DNA of 18,821 nt from SZUA-229 sp036567985 (GTDB lineage Bacteria > Pseudomonadota > Gammaproteobacteria > SZUA-229), in NCBI GenBank assembly GCA_036567985.1, contig DATCTK010000092.1:1-18821 (forward strand). The letters run 5' to 3'. Positions 1 through 7,788 of the stretch are shown here, in pieces. The position numbers and the translations under genes are program-made. Under the pieces are notes generated by a model. It ran no database searches. It was not told where the DNA came from and saw only the letters and a list, made by a program, of their open reading frames with translations. Numbering within the stretch: the stretch's first letter is position 1; each line of letters opens with the position of its first letter.

Positions 1-5
1 ATAGT

Positions 6-1104
6 TTATAAGCCACTCTTTAAACTGGCTTCAATAAACATATCGATGCCACCATCCAGAACTGCCTGGGTATTGCCGGTTTCTACATTGGTGCGCAAAT
101 CTTTAATGCGTGATGAATCGAGAACATAGGAACGGATCTGACTGCCCCAGCCGATATCGGATTTGTTTTCTTCAACCGCCTGCTGATCACCGCGACGTTT
201 TTGCATTTCCAGCTCATACAGCTTGGCCTTGAGCTGTTTCATCGCACTGTCCTTGTTTTTATGTTGCGATCGGTCATTCTGACACTGTACCACTACGCCA
301 CTGGGTGCGTGGGTAATGCGTACCGCGGATTCGGTTTTATTCACGTGCTGGCCACCGGCACCCGAGGCACGGTAGACATCAATGCGCAGGTCCGCCGGGT
401 TGATCTCGATATCGATATTATCATCTACCTCCGGCGAGACAAAAACCGAAGCGAATGAGGTGTGACGACGATTACCCGAATCAAAAGGTGATTTACGCAC
501 CAGCCGATGCACACCGGTTTCGGTGCGCAACCAGCCATAGGCATACTCCCCTTCAAAGCGGATGGTCGCACCCTTGATACCTGCCACATCACCGGCGGTC
601 ACTTCAATCAGTTCGGTTTTAAAGCCGTGGGCCTCACCCCAGCGCAGGTACATGCGCAGAATCATTTCCGCCCAGTCCTGTGCTTCGGTGCCACCGGAGC
701 CGGACTGGATATCAAGGAAGGCATTGGCGGAATCCATTTCGCCGGAGAACATACGGCGGAATTCCAGTTCCTCAATCTGCTTCTGCATAATGGCCAGGTC
801 ATCGATTACCGCCTGCACACTGTCTTCGTCGTTCTCTTCAGCGGCCATTTCTAATAATTCAGCGGCATCGTCCAGGCCACTGTTCAACTTTTCAATGGTA
901 ACGACTATGGCTTCCAGACGTGCCCGGTCCTGCCCCAGCTGCTGCGCGCGCTGCTGATCATTCCATACATCCGGCTGTTCCAGTTCACGGCTTATTTCTT
1001 CCAGTGTCTCTTTTTTGGCATCGAAGTCAAAGATACCCCCTGAGCGCATCACGGCGCGCGGCAAGGTCTGCGATCTGGTTCTGGACGGGATTTAATTCAA
1101 GCAT
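6..1104 (-). CDS. prfB: Peptide chain release factor 2 (RF2), with programmed +1 frameshift
   Basis: RF2 recognises UAA and UGA stop codons in the ribosomal A site and triggers peptide release. The gene starts at the ATG at 1104-1102 and reads 25 codons (beginning MLELNPVQNQIADL). It then meets an in-frame TGA at 1029-1027, and the reading frame continues in +1 to the TAA at 8-6. The joined product is 365 residues, the same length as E. coli RF2. Seen in it are the stop-codon-reading SPF tripeptide at about residues 205-207 within RKSPFDSG, and the catalytic GGQ at 250-252 within SGAGGQHVN. Residue 246 is Ala, as in most bacteria, rather than the Thr of E. coli K-12. A naive ORF starting at 1064 (MPRAV) is in the wrong 5' frame. 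Frameshifting gives autoregulation, because low RF2 promotes the shift. A 129-base gap separates it from tsaB upstream, so a promoter of its own is likely. No strong Shine-Dalgarno precedes the ATG. The next gene, often lysS, is outside the window. Confidence 0.97.
1026..1041 (-). other. prfB programmed +1 frameshift site
   Basis: Read on the minus strand the site is AGGGGGTATCTTTGAC. It contains an internal Shine-Dalgarno-like AGGGGG (1041-1036), a TAT spacer, the slippery CTT codon (1032-1030), the TGA stop (1029-1027) and the following C. The ribosome slips from CTT to TTT and reads GAC as residue 26. The arrangement is base for base that of E. coli prfB, and it sits at codon 26 as it does there. 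Protein similarity to RF2 stops and resumes exactly across this point, which confirms the site. Confidence 0.97.
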
Positions 1105-1168
1105 GGAGTTGATCTGGCTACAGGGTTTACGGGGTCAATACGACCGTTTAACAGGGAGCGTTATATTA

Positions 1169-1203
1169 CATGATTAAGGCGGCTTCATCTATCCATGATT
1201 AAG
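1169..1203. repeat. 10-bp direct repeat between tsaB and prfB
   Basis: CATGATTAAG occurs at 1169-1178 and again at 1194-1203 on the plus strand. The starts are 25 bases apart, inside the 129-base gap that must hold the prfB promoter. Both copies read CTTAATCATG in the direction of prfB transcription. A 10-base exact repeat in so short a gap is uncommon by chance. No -35/-10 pair of good quality could be fixed next to it, so its role as an operator is only a guess. Confidence 0.5.
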
Positions 1204-1233
1204 CACAGATCGCCCCGTCAAAGGCATTGCGAC

Positions 1234-1962
1234 TTATTGCTGGGCGGATTTTTTTGCCACATCATCACGCAGATACACAGGCTGCGCCTGTGCTGCACTC
1301 AGGGCATTCCCCTGCACAAATTCAGCCGCTGCCAGCTCTGCCATGGCGGCAGCGTGTGGTAGCAGTGTGCTGTCCTTATCGAGCAGCCGAACCGCCCCGG
1401 CTTTCGCAAAACGTTGCTGCAGTTCCGTCTGGTAGCTGCCCCAGGCAGAGCCGGCACCGAACCAGTCACCGCTTTCAGGCAGCTGCAGCGCGTCCGGTGA
1501 GGCAATCTGCTCTGAGCCCTGTAACTGCATCAGGCCGTTGTCGCCCAGCACATAAGCACCCCAGTAAATGCCCCCCATGCGCGCATCAATGCCCGCCAGC
1601 ACCTGTGTCTGGCCGCTCTGCTGATGGGCATATTGTGCAATTGCCGCCAGCGTGGATACCGGCACCACCGGCAGGTCACTGGCAAAGGCAAGCCCGTGCA
1701 CCACGCCGGTGGCAATCCGCACCCCGGTAAACGAACCGGGGCCACGGCCGAAGGCCAGCGCATCCAGCTGTTTTAGCGTTAATTGCTGCTGGTCGAGCAA
1801 GTCCTCTACCATCTGCAGTATCAGCTGTGTGTGTTCCCTTGGGGCCAGCTCATAACGCTCGAATAGCTCACCATTAATGTAGAGCGCTGCGGAACAGGCT
1901 TCAGTAGCGGTATCCACTGCGAGAATTTTGAGCTGGTGAGGCTGTGGCTTTGGATTATTCAT
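1234..1962 (-). CDS. tsaB: tRNA t6A synthesis protein TsaB (YeaZ)
   Basis: TsaB is the non-catalytic ASKHA-fold partner that binds TsaD. With TsaE and TsaC it makes threonylcarbamoyl-adenosine (t6A) at position 37 of ANN-decoding tRNAs in the cytoplasm. The 242-residue product opens with the family signature ILAVDTATEACSAAL (residues 13-27), has the GRGPGSFTGVRI glycine-rich segment at about 72-83, and a GIDARMGGIYWG segment in the middle. Length fits the family (E. coli about 231). The ten residues before the signature are slightly longer than usual, but there is no alternative start codon between. It begins 14 bases after the yoaA stop without an obvious ribosome binding site, so it is probably translated from the mrcB-lpoP-yoaA-tsaB transcript. 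The tsaB-yoaA pairing is also found in E. coli. Confidence 0.95.
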   Translation of the reverse strand: MNNPKPQPHQLKILAVDTATEACSAALYINGELFERYELAPREHTQLILQMVEDLLDQQQLTLKQLDALAFGRGPGSFTGVRIATGVVHGLAFASDLPVVPVSTLAAIAQYAHQQSGQTQVLAGIDARMGGIYWGAYVLGDNGLMQLQGSEQIASPDALQLPESGDWFGAGSAWGSYQTELQQRFAKAGAVRLLDKDSTLLPHAAAMAELAAAEFVQGNALSAAQAQPVYLRDDVAKKSAQQ

Positions 1963-1976
1963 AACAGATGAATCAC

Positions 1977-3893
1977 TTAATCATGCCAGGATGCATAAAA
2001 CGCATCCACATCGGCGGGGTCATGGGTTACCGGCATGTCTGGCAGGCTTTGCAGGAAGACTTTGCCATAGGGTTTGCTGCTGATTCGGTTATCGCCGATC
2101 ATCAGTACGCCATAGTCATTCATATCCCGAATCAGCCGGCCCGCGCCCTGCTTGAGTGCAATTACTGCCTGTGGCAGCTGGTAATCCATAAACGGGTTGC
2201 CCCCCATCTTGCGAATACCATCAAGGCGCGCCTGCATCACCGGGTCACCGGGGGAAGCAAACGGCAGCTTGTCGATAATCACACAGGACAGCGCCTCACC
2301 ACGCACATCCACCCCTTCCCAGAAACTGCCAGTGCCGAGCAGAATGGCATTGCCCAGCTCACGGAATTTCTGCAATAGCTGGTGTTTGGGCAATGAGCCC
2401 TGGATCAGTAGCGGGTAGTTTAATTTCCGCTCCAGTAAACGCGCCGCATCATTCAATGCGCGATAACTGGTAAACAGGACAAATGCCCGACCCTGACTGG
2501 CCTGCAAAACCGGAATCGAGGCTTCAATCAGCTTTTCGGTGTAATTAAAGCTGGATGGCTCCGGCAGGTTTTGTGGAAGGTACAGCAGCGATTGTTGCTG
2601 GTAATCAAACGGGCTGTTCCAGTTACCCTGCTGGTAATCTTCAAGCCCCAGACGCTGTGCGAAATGCGCAAAGTCATGGCCCACTTCCAGTGTCGCCGAG
2701 GTAAACACCCAGGCACCGGGCAAGGCGTCCCGCTGCTGTTTAAACAGCGCGGCTATATCCAGTGGCGTTACATGCAGGATAAAACCGCGGCTGAAGGTTT
2801 CATACCAGTAGATTGAGGCCACATCCTGAGTCGGATCACCGTAGCGTTTAAAACCGTCGAGTAATTGCGTACAACGCTGGTAACACTGCTCCAGTCCACG
2901 GCCGCGTTCGGCGGCAATGTGCAGATGCTCCTGCAGTTCCTGCAGTTCACTTTCAATAGCTTCTCGCGCCTGTTTCAGCGCCGGCTTGTTGGCTATCTTT
3001 GCCCAGGCATCCCGCTGATTGTCTGCCCCCAGCGCGAGCCTGAAATTACCCAGCGCGGTTTTCAGGCGATCGCAGTCGTCGCGAATCTGATGCATGTCCG
3101 GCGCGTCTTTAACCTGCTCGGCGATACTGTCATTGATTAAATTATTGATCTGGCGGCTGCTGTAACCCTTGCCAAAAAAGCGCGAGGCCACTTCCGGCAA
3201 CTGATGTGCCTCGTCGATAATAAAGGTATCTGCAGCTGGCAGCAGTTCACCAAAACCCTCTTCCTTGATTGCCATATCCGCCAGTAACAGGTGATGGTTC
3301 ACCACCACAATATCCGCTTCCTGTGCCTGCTTTCTGGCTTTTACCACAAAGCAGCGGGCGTAATCGGGGCAGTCCGAGCCCAGACAGTTATCACTGGTTG
3401 AGGTCACCGCTGGCCAGACCCGGGCATCTTCCGCAATTTCCGACATCTCCGCCACATCACCCTGCAGGGTTGTCTTGCCCCATTGTTTCAGGCGGGATAG
3501 ATGATCCTGGGTTTCGCGGGTCAGATAGGCCAGCTGATCCGCAATACTTAAACGGTACAGGCACAGGTAGTTGGAACGCCCCTTTAACAGTGCACAGGGC
3601 AGGTCTACTTTCAGCGCTTTTTTAACCACCGGAATATCACTGTGAAACAGCTGGTCCTGCAGGTGGCGGGTGCCGGTGGAGATAATGACTTTCTGGTTGG
3701 CGGTTATTGCCGGCACCAGGTAGGCAAAGGTTTTACCGATGCCGGTGCCCGCCTCGGCAATCAATACCTGGCGCTTTTCTATTACACTCTGGATTTTTGC
3801 ACTGAGGTCCTGCTGACCCTGGCGCGGCCTGAAACCCTGAATGCTATCGGTAAAGACACCCTGCTCACCGAGTAGTGCTGATGCATTGCTCAA
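1977..3893 (-). CDS. yoaA: YoaA-type DinG/XPD-family Fe-S DNA helicase
   Basis: This is a superfamily 2, 5'-to-3' XPD/Rad3-like helicase. E. coli YoaA works with the polymerase III chi subunit HolC in tolerance of replication-blocking damage. The protein has 638 residues, against 636 in E. coli YoaA. Visible motifs are a Q-motif region FRPRQGQQDL near the N-terminus, Walker A EAGTGIGKT (47-55) and Walker B DEAH (227-230). The four cysteines expected of the iron-sulphur domain are at about 111, 170, 175 and 181. A C-terminal motif VI, QGAGRLIRD, carries the arginine finger. DinG itself is longer and has a different Fe-S spacing; synteny with tsaB favours YoaA. It starts 5 bases after the upstream lipoprotein gene, so it belongs to the mrcB operon. 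No truncation or missing motif was seen. Confidence 0.93.
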   Translation of the reverse strand: MSNASALLGEQGVFTDSIQGFRPRQGQQDLSAKIQSVIEKRQVLIAEAGTGIGKTFAYLVPAITANQKVIISTGTRHLQDQLFHSDIPVVKKALKVDLPCALLKGRSNYLCLYRLSIADQLAYLTRETQDHLSRLKQWGKTTLQGDVAEMSEIAEDARVWPAVTSTSDNCLGSDCPDYARCFVVKARKQAQEADIVVVNHHLLLADMAIKEEGFGELLPAADTFIIDEAHQLPEVASRFFGKGYSSRQINNLINDSIAEQVKDAPDMHQIRDDCDRLKTALGNFRLALGADNQRDAWAKIANKPALKQAREAIESELQELQEHLHIAAERGRGLEQCYQRCTQLLDGFKRYGDPTQDVASIYWYETFSRGFILHVTPLDIAALFKQQRDALPGAWVFTSATLEVGHDFAHFAQRLGLEDYQQGNWNSPFDYQQQSLLYLPQNLPEPSSFNYTEKLIEASIPVLQASQGRAFVLFTSYRALNDAARLLERKLNYPLLIQGSLPKHQLLQKFRELGNAILLGTGSFWEGVDVRGEALSCVIIDKLPFASPGDPVMQARLDGIRKMGGNPFMDYQLPQAVIALKQGAGRLIRDMNDYGVLMIGDNRISSKPYGKVFLQSLPDMPVTHDPADVDAFYASWHD

Positions 3894-3898
3894 AATAA

Positions 3899-4342
3899 TT
3901 ACCTTTGGCTCGACGCAATCAGCTCGTCGTTAAATGATTTCAGCCGTGGGTTGAGGTTGATATAACTGTTGGAGCGTTGTGCATACTGATAAGCCTGGTC
4001 CTGCTTGCCCAGCTGCGCATAGATATAGGCCATGCGTGACCAGATTTCCGGGTAGCGCGGGCGGATGCGAATTGCCCGTTCCAGGGTGACAATGGCATCG
4101 TCCACCCGATTATCAAAGTACTGCTGGTCTGCCAGGGTCATCAGGTTCTGGATCACCGCCGGCAACTCCTTGCTGTCAGCAACCGGCAGAATGCTTTCTG
4201 TGGCAAGCGGTGCCTGCTGGCCTGAGTCTGCGGGCAGTGGAATACCCGAACAGCCGGCCAGTAACAGACTGACCAGCAATGCGCTGATCAGGGCTAATTG
4301 AAGAATTGCTTGATTTGATCGAAAAGACCACCGGTATCGCAT
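3899..4342 (-). CDS. lpoP: TPR lipoprotein, probable LpoP-like activator of PBP1b
   Basis: A 147-residue predicted outer-membrane lipoprotein. The N-terminus has basic residues, a hydrophobic stretch (13-29) and a lipobox LLAGC with the lipidated cysteine at 31. Ser follows it rather than Asp, which fits outer-membrane sorting. After a Pro/Gln/Ala-rich linker (about 33-58), residues 62-130 form TPR helices, with segments such as DDAIVTLERAIRIRPRYPEIW and MAYIYAQLGKQDQAYQYA. The start overlaps the last 49 bases of mrcB in another frame, with a modest GAGAAAG upstream of the ATG; no later start leaves a signal peptide. Pseudomonas LpoP is a TPR lipoprotein encoded beside ponB and needed for PBP1b activity, so family type and position match. 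The function here is inferred. It could instead be another small TPR lipoprotein that simply shares the operon. Confidence 0.75.
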   Translation of the reverse strand: MRYRWSFRSNQAILQLALISALLVSLLLAGCSGIPLPADSGQQAPLATESILPVADSKELPAVIQNLMTLADQQYFDNRVDDAIVTLERAIRIRPRYPEIWSRMAYIYAQLGKQDQAYQYAQRSNSYINLNPRLKSFNDELIASSQR

Positions 4343-6675
4343 TTTGCTTTCTCAGTCGGTACAGAACCTGTAATAAACGGTAATTTTACCGCAGACGGAC
4401 AATTTTTATTAGTGCTGGCACCACTTTTAAGCTCAATCCATGCCTGTTCAATGCCTGCGGGTGGTGTCAGTGATAAATCATTAATCGGTAAACGCCCCAT
4501 TAAATCACCCCACAGCTGCAATGCACCGGATGCGCCGGTCAGTTGAGTGCTGCTGTTGTCATCGCGACCAATCCACACCACTGCCAGTTGTTCATCGGAA
4601 AAACCGGCGAACCAGCTGTCACGTAAATCGTCGGTGGTACCGGTTTTGCCCGCCACGCGAAGCGGCAGTATCCGCTGCAATGAAGCTGCCGTGCCACTGC
4701 GGGTGACTTCATGCAGTACATGATTCACCAGATGCACCGATTTTTCATCCAGTGTCTTACTGAACGCCAGTGGGTAACGGGTCAGTGGCTGGTTGTCCTT
4801 ATCCAGTACCTCACGAATCACCCGCAGTGGAATATGATAGCCCCTGGCCGCAAAGGTCTGGTACATATTGGCGACATCCAGCGGCGACAGACTGAACGCT
4901 CCCAGGGTCATGGATGGATAGGTGGGGATATCCCTGCGCACACCCAGGTTGTGTAATGTGTCTGCAATTTCCGCCAGGCCGATGTCCAGCCCCAGCCGTA
5001 CACTGGGAATATTGCGTGAATCACGCAGGGCTTCAAACAGGGTGATCTCACCCAGGGTTTCTCCATCATAGTTTTGCGGTGACCAGACATCACCCTTCGA
5101 GGTTTTTAGATGCAGTGGTACATCCTTGAGCATGCTAGCCAGCGTATAGCGCTCAGGATACTGCAACGCAGATAGATAAATCGCCGGTTTTATCAGCGAA
5201 CCGATCTGCCGCACTGCGTCCAGTGAGCGATTAAAGCCGGCAAACTTCGGGCTGCGATCAGACACCAGCGCCTGTATTTCACCCTGTTCACTGGAGGCAA
5301 CAATCACCGAGGCCTGCAGTGGTGCTGTTTGTGTCTGGGAGCGCTCCAGTCGTGGTAATACCTCGCTAACACTTTTCTCCGCTTTTTCCTGAATAATTGG
5401 ATCAATACTGGTGAAGATATTCAGCCCGGCGGTTTTCAAATCGGTTTCATTATAATCTTCCTGTAACTGACGCTTGACCAGATCCACCAGTGCGGGATAG
5501 CGGTTGCTGCTCAGCTTCGGTTTATGGGTTAAACCCAGTGGTCGGGCCGCGTACAAATTATACTGCGACTGGTTAATCACCTGCTTTTCCAGCATCAGTG
5601 CCAGTACCTGGTTACGCCGCTCAAGTGCCCTTTCTGGATGGCGCCGCGGATGATACCAGGAAGGGCCTTTAACCATACCCACCAGCAGGGCCATCTGGTC
5701 CCGGCTGAGTCGATTCAGGTCCCTGGAAAAATAGAACTGGCTGGCCAGCTGAAAACCGTGGATCTGTGTTGCCCCATGTTGGCCCAGGTACACTTCGTTA
5801 ATATAGGTTTCCAGAATCGTCGATTTGTCGTAATGAAACTCCAGCAGCAGCGCCATAATCGCTTCGTTGATTTTGCGAATCAGGGTGCGGTCTGCACTGA
5901 GAAAAATATTCTTAACCAGCTGCTGGGTCAGGGTGCTGCCCCCCTGCACGGTTTTACCCGCCATCAGGTTGGCCATAAAGGCACGCGCAATTGAACGGGG
6001 GTCCAGCCCCCAGTGTTGATAGAAACGACGATCCTCAACCGACAACAGGGCCAGCACCAGGTCATCCGGCACCTGTTCAAGCTGGATCAGTTGTCGTACT
6101 TCCTGCTGTTTGGGATAGATACCGGCGACCACCATCGGATCCAGGCGAAACACATCGACCACCTGGTTACTATTCAACGCCTCCAGGCGGCTGATGTAAT
6201 TATTCTGCAGCTTGATGCGCAACCCCTGTGATGCCTGAAAGCCGTCACTGAAGTTAAAATCCCGACTGATTAACTCAATATAGGCACCGGCATAAACCCG
6301 GTATTGTCCCGGCTTTGCCGGTCGTGTATTAACCTTCCGGTAATCCAGCAAATCCAGTTCGCTGCTAATGTCTTCAATTGAAATCGCCTTGTTTTTATAC
6401 AGCTCAAGGGGGCGCGCGTAGACAGTCGACGGAAACGACCAGATACGCCCCGACATTTTTTCGGTGATCAGAATGTCCAGGTAAACGACGTACAAAGAAG
6501 ACAACAGAAAAACCAGCAACAGCACACTGGCGCTAATTTTATTGAGAAAGAGCCGGCGCAGTACACCGGGTGAATCCTGCCTGGATGAGGATTTTGTCAC
6601 GTGTTTACCGGCTTTGCCGGGTTTTGATGGTTTTCGACGGGATGTTTTTTTATCTGGACTGTGTTTATCTGTCAT
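4294..6675 (-). CDS. mrcB: Bifunctional penicillin-binding protein 1b (glycosyltransferase/transpeptidase)
   Basis: A class A PBP that polymerises lipid II glycan strands and crosslinks peptides in the periplasm. The 793-residue protein has a Lys/Arg/Ser-rich cytoplasmic tail (1-45), one membrane helix (about 47-70) and a UB2H-like docking domain (about 75-165). The GT51 domain has catalytic Glu214 in SVEDRRFYQHWG, GGSTLTQQ (245-252) and Glu294 in YINEVYLG. The transpeptidase domain has SLIK (nucleophile Ser493, Lys496), SRN (553-555) and KTG (677-679). UB2H is the domain where lipoprotein activators bind PBP1b, which fits the TPR lipoprotein gene directly downstream. It is the first gene of the mrcB-lpoP-yoaA-tsaB operon. 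No Shine-Dalgarno is visible before the ATG. Two cysteines (759, 779) lie in the short C-terminal tail. All catalytic residues are present, so an active enzyme is expected. Confidence 0.97.
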   Translation of the reverse strand: MTDKHSPDKKTSRRKPSKPGKAGKHVTKSSSRQDSPGVLRRLFLNKISASVLLLVFLLSSLYVVYLDILITEKMSGRIWSFPSTVYARPLELYKNKAISIEDISSELDLLDYRKVNTRPAKPGQYRVYAGAYIELISRDFNFSDGFQASQGLRIKLQNNYISRLEALNSNQVVDVFRLDPMVVAGIYPKQQEVRQLIQLEQVPDDLVLALLSVEDRRFYQHWGLDPRSIARAFMANLMAGKTVQGGSTLTQQLVKNIFLSADRTLIRKINEAIMALLLEFHYDKSTILETYINEVYLGQHGATQIHGFQLASQFYFSRDLNRLSRDQMALLVGMVKGPSWYHPRRHPERALERRNQVLALMLEKQVINQSQYNLYAARPLGLTHKPKLSSNRYPALVDLVKRQLQEDYNETDLKTAGLNIFTSIDPIIQEKAEKSVSEVLPRLERSQTQTAPLQASVIVASSEQGEIQALVSDRSPKFAGFNRSLDAVRQIGSLIKPAIYLSALQYPERYTLASMLKDVPLHLKTSKGDVWSPQNYDGETLGEITLFEALRDSRNIPSVRLGLDIGLAEIADTLHNLGVRRDIPTYPSMTLGAFSLSPLDVANMYQTFAARGYHIPLRVIREVLDKDNQPLTRYPLAFSKTLDEKSVHLVNHVLHEVTRSGTAASLQRILPLRVAGKTGTTDDLRDSWFAGFSDEQLAVVWIGRDDNSSTQLTGASGALQLWGDLMGRLPINDLSLTPPAGIEQAWIELKSGASTNKNCPSAVKLPFITGSVPTEKAKCDTGGLFDQIKQFFN

Positions 6676-6707
6676 ACAGTGTGTGTTTACTTAGCTGGTG
6701 TGCAAAA

Positions 6708-6716
6708 ATTATCGCA
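6708..6716 (-). promoter_or_regulatory. Candidate extended -10 promoter of the mrcB operon
   Basis: On the minus strand TGCGATAAT lies 33 bases before the mrcB ATG: a TGn extension (6716-6714) followed by GATAAT (6713-6708), one mismatch from TATAAT. No good -35 hexamer lies 16 to 18 bases upstream, as is typical of extended -10 promoters. It lies just past the terminator of the preceding gene, so a promoter is required in this stretch. Confidence 0.45.
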
Positions 6717-6754
6717 GAAACAGCTACCCATGAACACATGTCAGCTCACAAAAC

Positions 6755-6780
6755 ATAAAAAAGGCACCCGTAGGTGCCTT
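6755..6780 (-). terminator. Rho-independent terminator after the Sel1-repeat gene
   Basis: On the minus strand an 8-bp perfect stem AAGGCACC / GGTGCCTT (6780-6773 with 6768-6761) closes a TACG loop and is followed at once by a run of T. The loop with its C-G closing pair is a UNCG tetraloop, among the most stable known. It lies about 70 bases after the Sel1 gene stop and separates that gene from mrcB. The A run on the other side of the stem would also let it work weakly from the plus strand. Confidence 0.9.
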
Positions 6781-6853
6781 TGCTGTTGAGGTCTGTGCAT
6801 TAATTCCTGCTGTGATTAACCGTCGATTGAACCGGGTCAATCGGGCAGAAATA

Positions 6854-7720
6854 TTAGCGGCAGGTAGAAAGGAATCTTGCCTGCGGCCCTTTGCAGGGGT
6901 CCGACACAAAACTCTCTGAACTTGTAGACTCCTCCACGGGTTTTACTGCAGGCGGAGCTTCGGCTTTACTCTGTTGCTGTGCCACGCGTTCTCTTTCAGC
7001 CTGTACCTGCTTCTGTGACTCGATGCGTTGCTGTCTTTCTTCGGCTGCACGCTGCTGCTCAAGCTCTCGCTGGCGTTTACGCTGTGCTTCCTGCTGTCGT
7101 TTCTGTTCTGCTGCCTTGGCCTGTTCTGCCTTGCGACGCTCTTCCTCAAGCTTTTTCTTTTTCGCTTCTTCCAGTGCAACCGCCCGCTTCTGAGCCTCGG
7201 CAGCACGGATTCTGGCCAGCTCCTCTTCAACCGCAATTGCCTCGTGCTCAGCTTCTGCAACACCATTGAAGGTCGCTTTGTTCAACCAGGTCAGGGCATT
7301 GTTCAGGCTTTTTGGCACACCCACACCGGTTGCATACATTTTGCCGAGGAAATACTGCGCATCCGGATTGCCACTGGCGGCTTCCTGACGCAACACGCCC
7401 AGTTGTGTCTTGCTGAAATCATTCAACCCATTCGACTGAATTTCCAGGTAGAGAATTTTATAGCCTGCCTTGGTGTGGCCCTGCTCTGCAGCTTTTTCGT
7501 ACCAGCTTAAGGCGTTTTTCATATCTTTGGGAACACTTTTACCCAGCTCGTACATTTCACCCACCTTGTACTGTGCTTCAGCATTACCCTTCTCCGCCAG
7601 TGACATCTGGAAACGGAACAGACCGGCGGAAACATTGCTTAACTGTAGTGGAATGCCTGCTGACAGATACAGCGGAAAAAGCAGGCTGAAGATAAATACC
7701 AACTGTTTGATAACTTTCAT
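6854..7720 (-). CDS. Secreted Sel1-repeat protein with long charged coiled coil
   Basis: No named family member is recognised. From the ATG at 7720 the product has 288 residues. A signal peptide covers residues 1-21 (MKVIKQLVFIFSLLFPLYLSA), so a periplasmic location is likely. Two Sel1-type repeats follow: about 45-81 (GNAEAQYKVGEMYELG and WYEKAAEQG) and about 117-150 (GNPDAQYFLGKMYATGVGVP). Next comes a long Ala/Glu/Lys/Arg/Gln-rich coiled coil (about 158-252), a Pro/Ser-rich linker, and a short tail with two cysteines (276, 287) in DPCKGPQARFLSTCR. An open frame extends upstream to a GTG at 7774, but that start falls inside a terminator-like hairpin. ATG 7726, two codons upstream (MGMKV), is the other realistic choice, with GGA just ahead. 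Sel1 repeats usually bind proteins, and the architecture recalls TolA-like envelope spacers; any specific role is unknown. The gene appears monocistronic. Confidence 0.85.
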   Translation of the reverse strand: MKVIKQLVFIFSLLFPLYLSAGIPLQLSNVSAGLFRFQMSLAEKGNAEAQYKVGEMYELGKSVPKDMKNALSWYEKAAEQGHTKAGYKILYLEIQSNGLNDFSKTQLGVLRQEAASGNPDAQYFLGKMYATGVGVPKSLNNALTWLNKATFNGVAEAEHEAIAVEEELARIRAAEAQKRAVALEEAKKKKLEEERRKAEQAKAAEQKRQQEAQRKRQRELEQQRAAEERQQRIESQKQVQAERERVAQQQSKAEAPPAVKPVEESTSSESFVSDPCKGPQARFLSTCR

Positions 7721-7754
7721 ACCCATGTATCCATAACAATATATATACACAAAC

Positions 7755-7788
7755 CAGCTCTCCATTCGCACCACTGAATGGAGAGCTG
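7755..7788 (-). terminator. 13-bp hairpin, probable terminator of the porin gene
   Basis: A perfect 13-bp inverted repeat, CAGCTCTCCATTC (7755-7767) and GAATGGAGAGCTG (7776-7788), encloses an 8-base loop. It lies 44 bases after the porin stop. On the minus strand it is preceded by an A-rich stretch and followed only by GTTTGTGTATAT, a weak U tract. The plus-strand side has a better T-rich tail, so it may act in both directions. It lies less than 30 bases from the start of the Sel1 gene and so could also affect expression of that gene. Confidence 0.7.

Noticed and set aside
6..1064. A 352-residue RF2 reading frame starting MPRAVMRSGG
   Set aside because: The first 12 residues come from the wrong frame upstream of the frameshift site. 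The correct gene begins at 1104 and recodes at the TGA.
6891..7269. Plus-strand open frames rich in Cys, Ser, Leu and Phe opposite the Sel1 gene
   Set aside because: They are the reverse reading of the Lys/Glu/Ala/Arg coiled-coil codons. The biased composition is a mirror effect.
7721..7774. N-terminal extension of the Sel1 protein from a GTG start
   Set aside because: The start lies inside a perfect 13-bp hairpin, and the extension would put 16 to 18 residues before an otherwise normal signal peptide.
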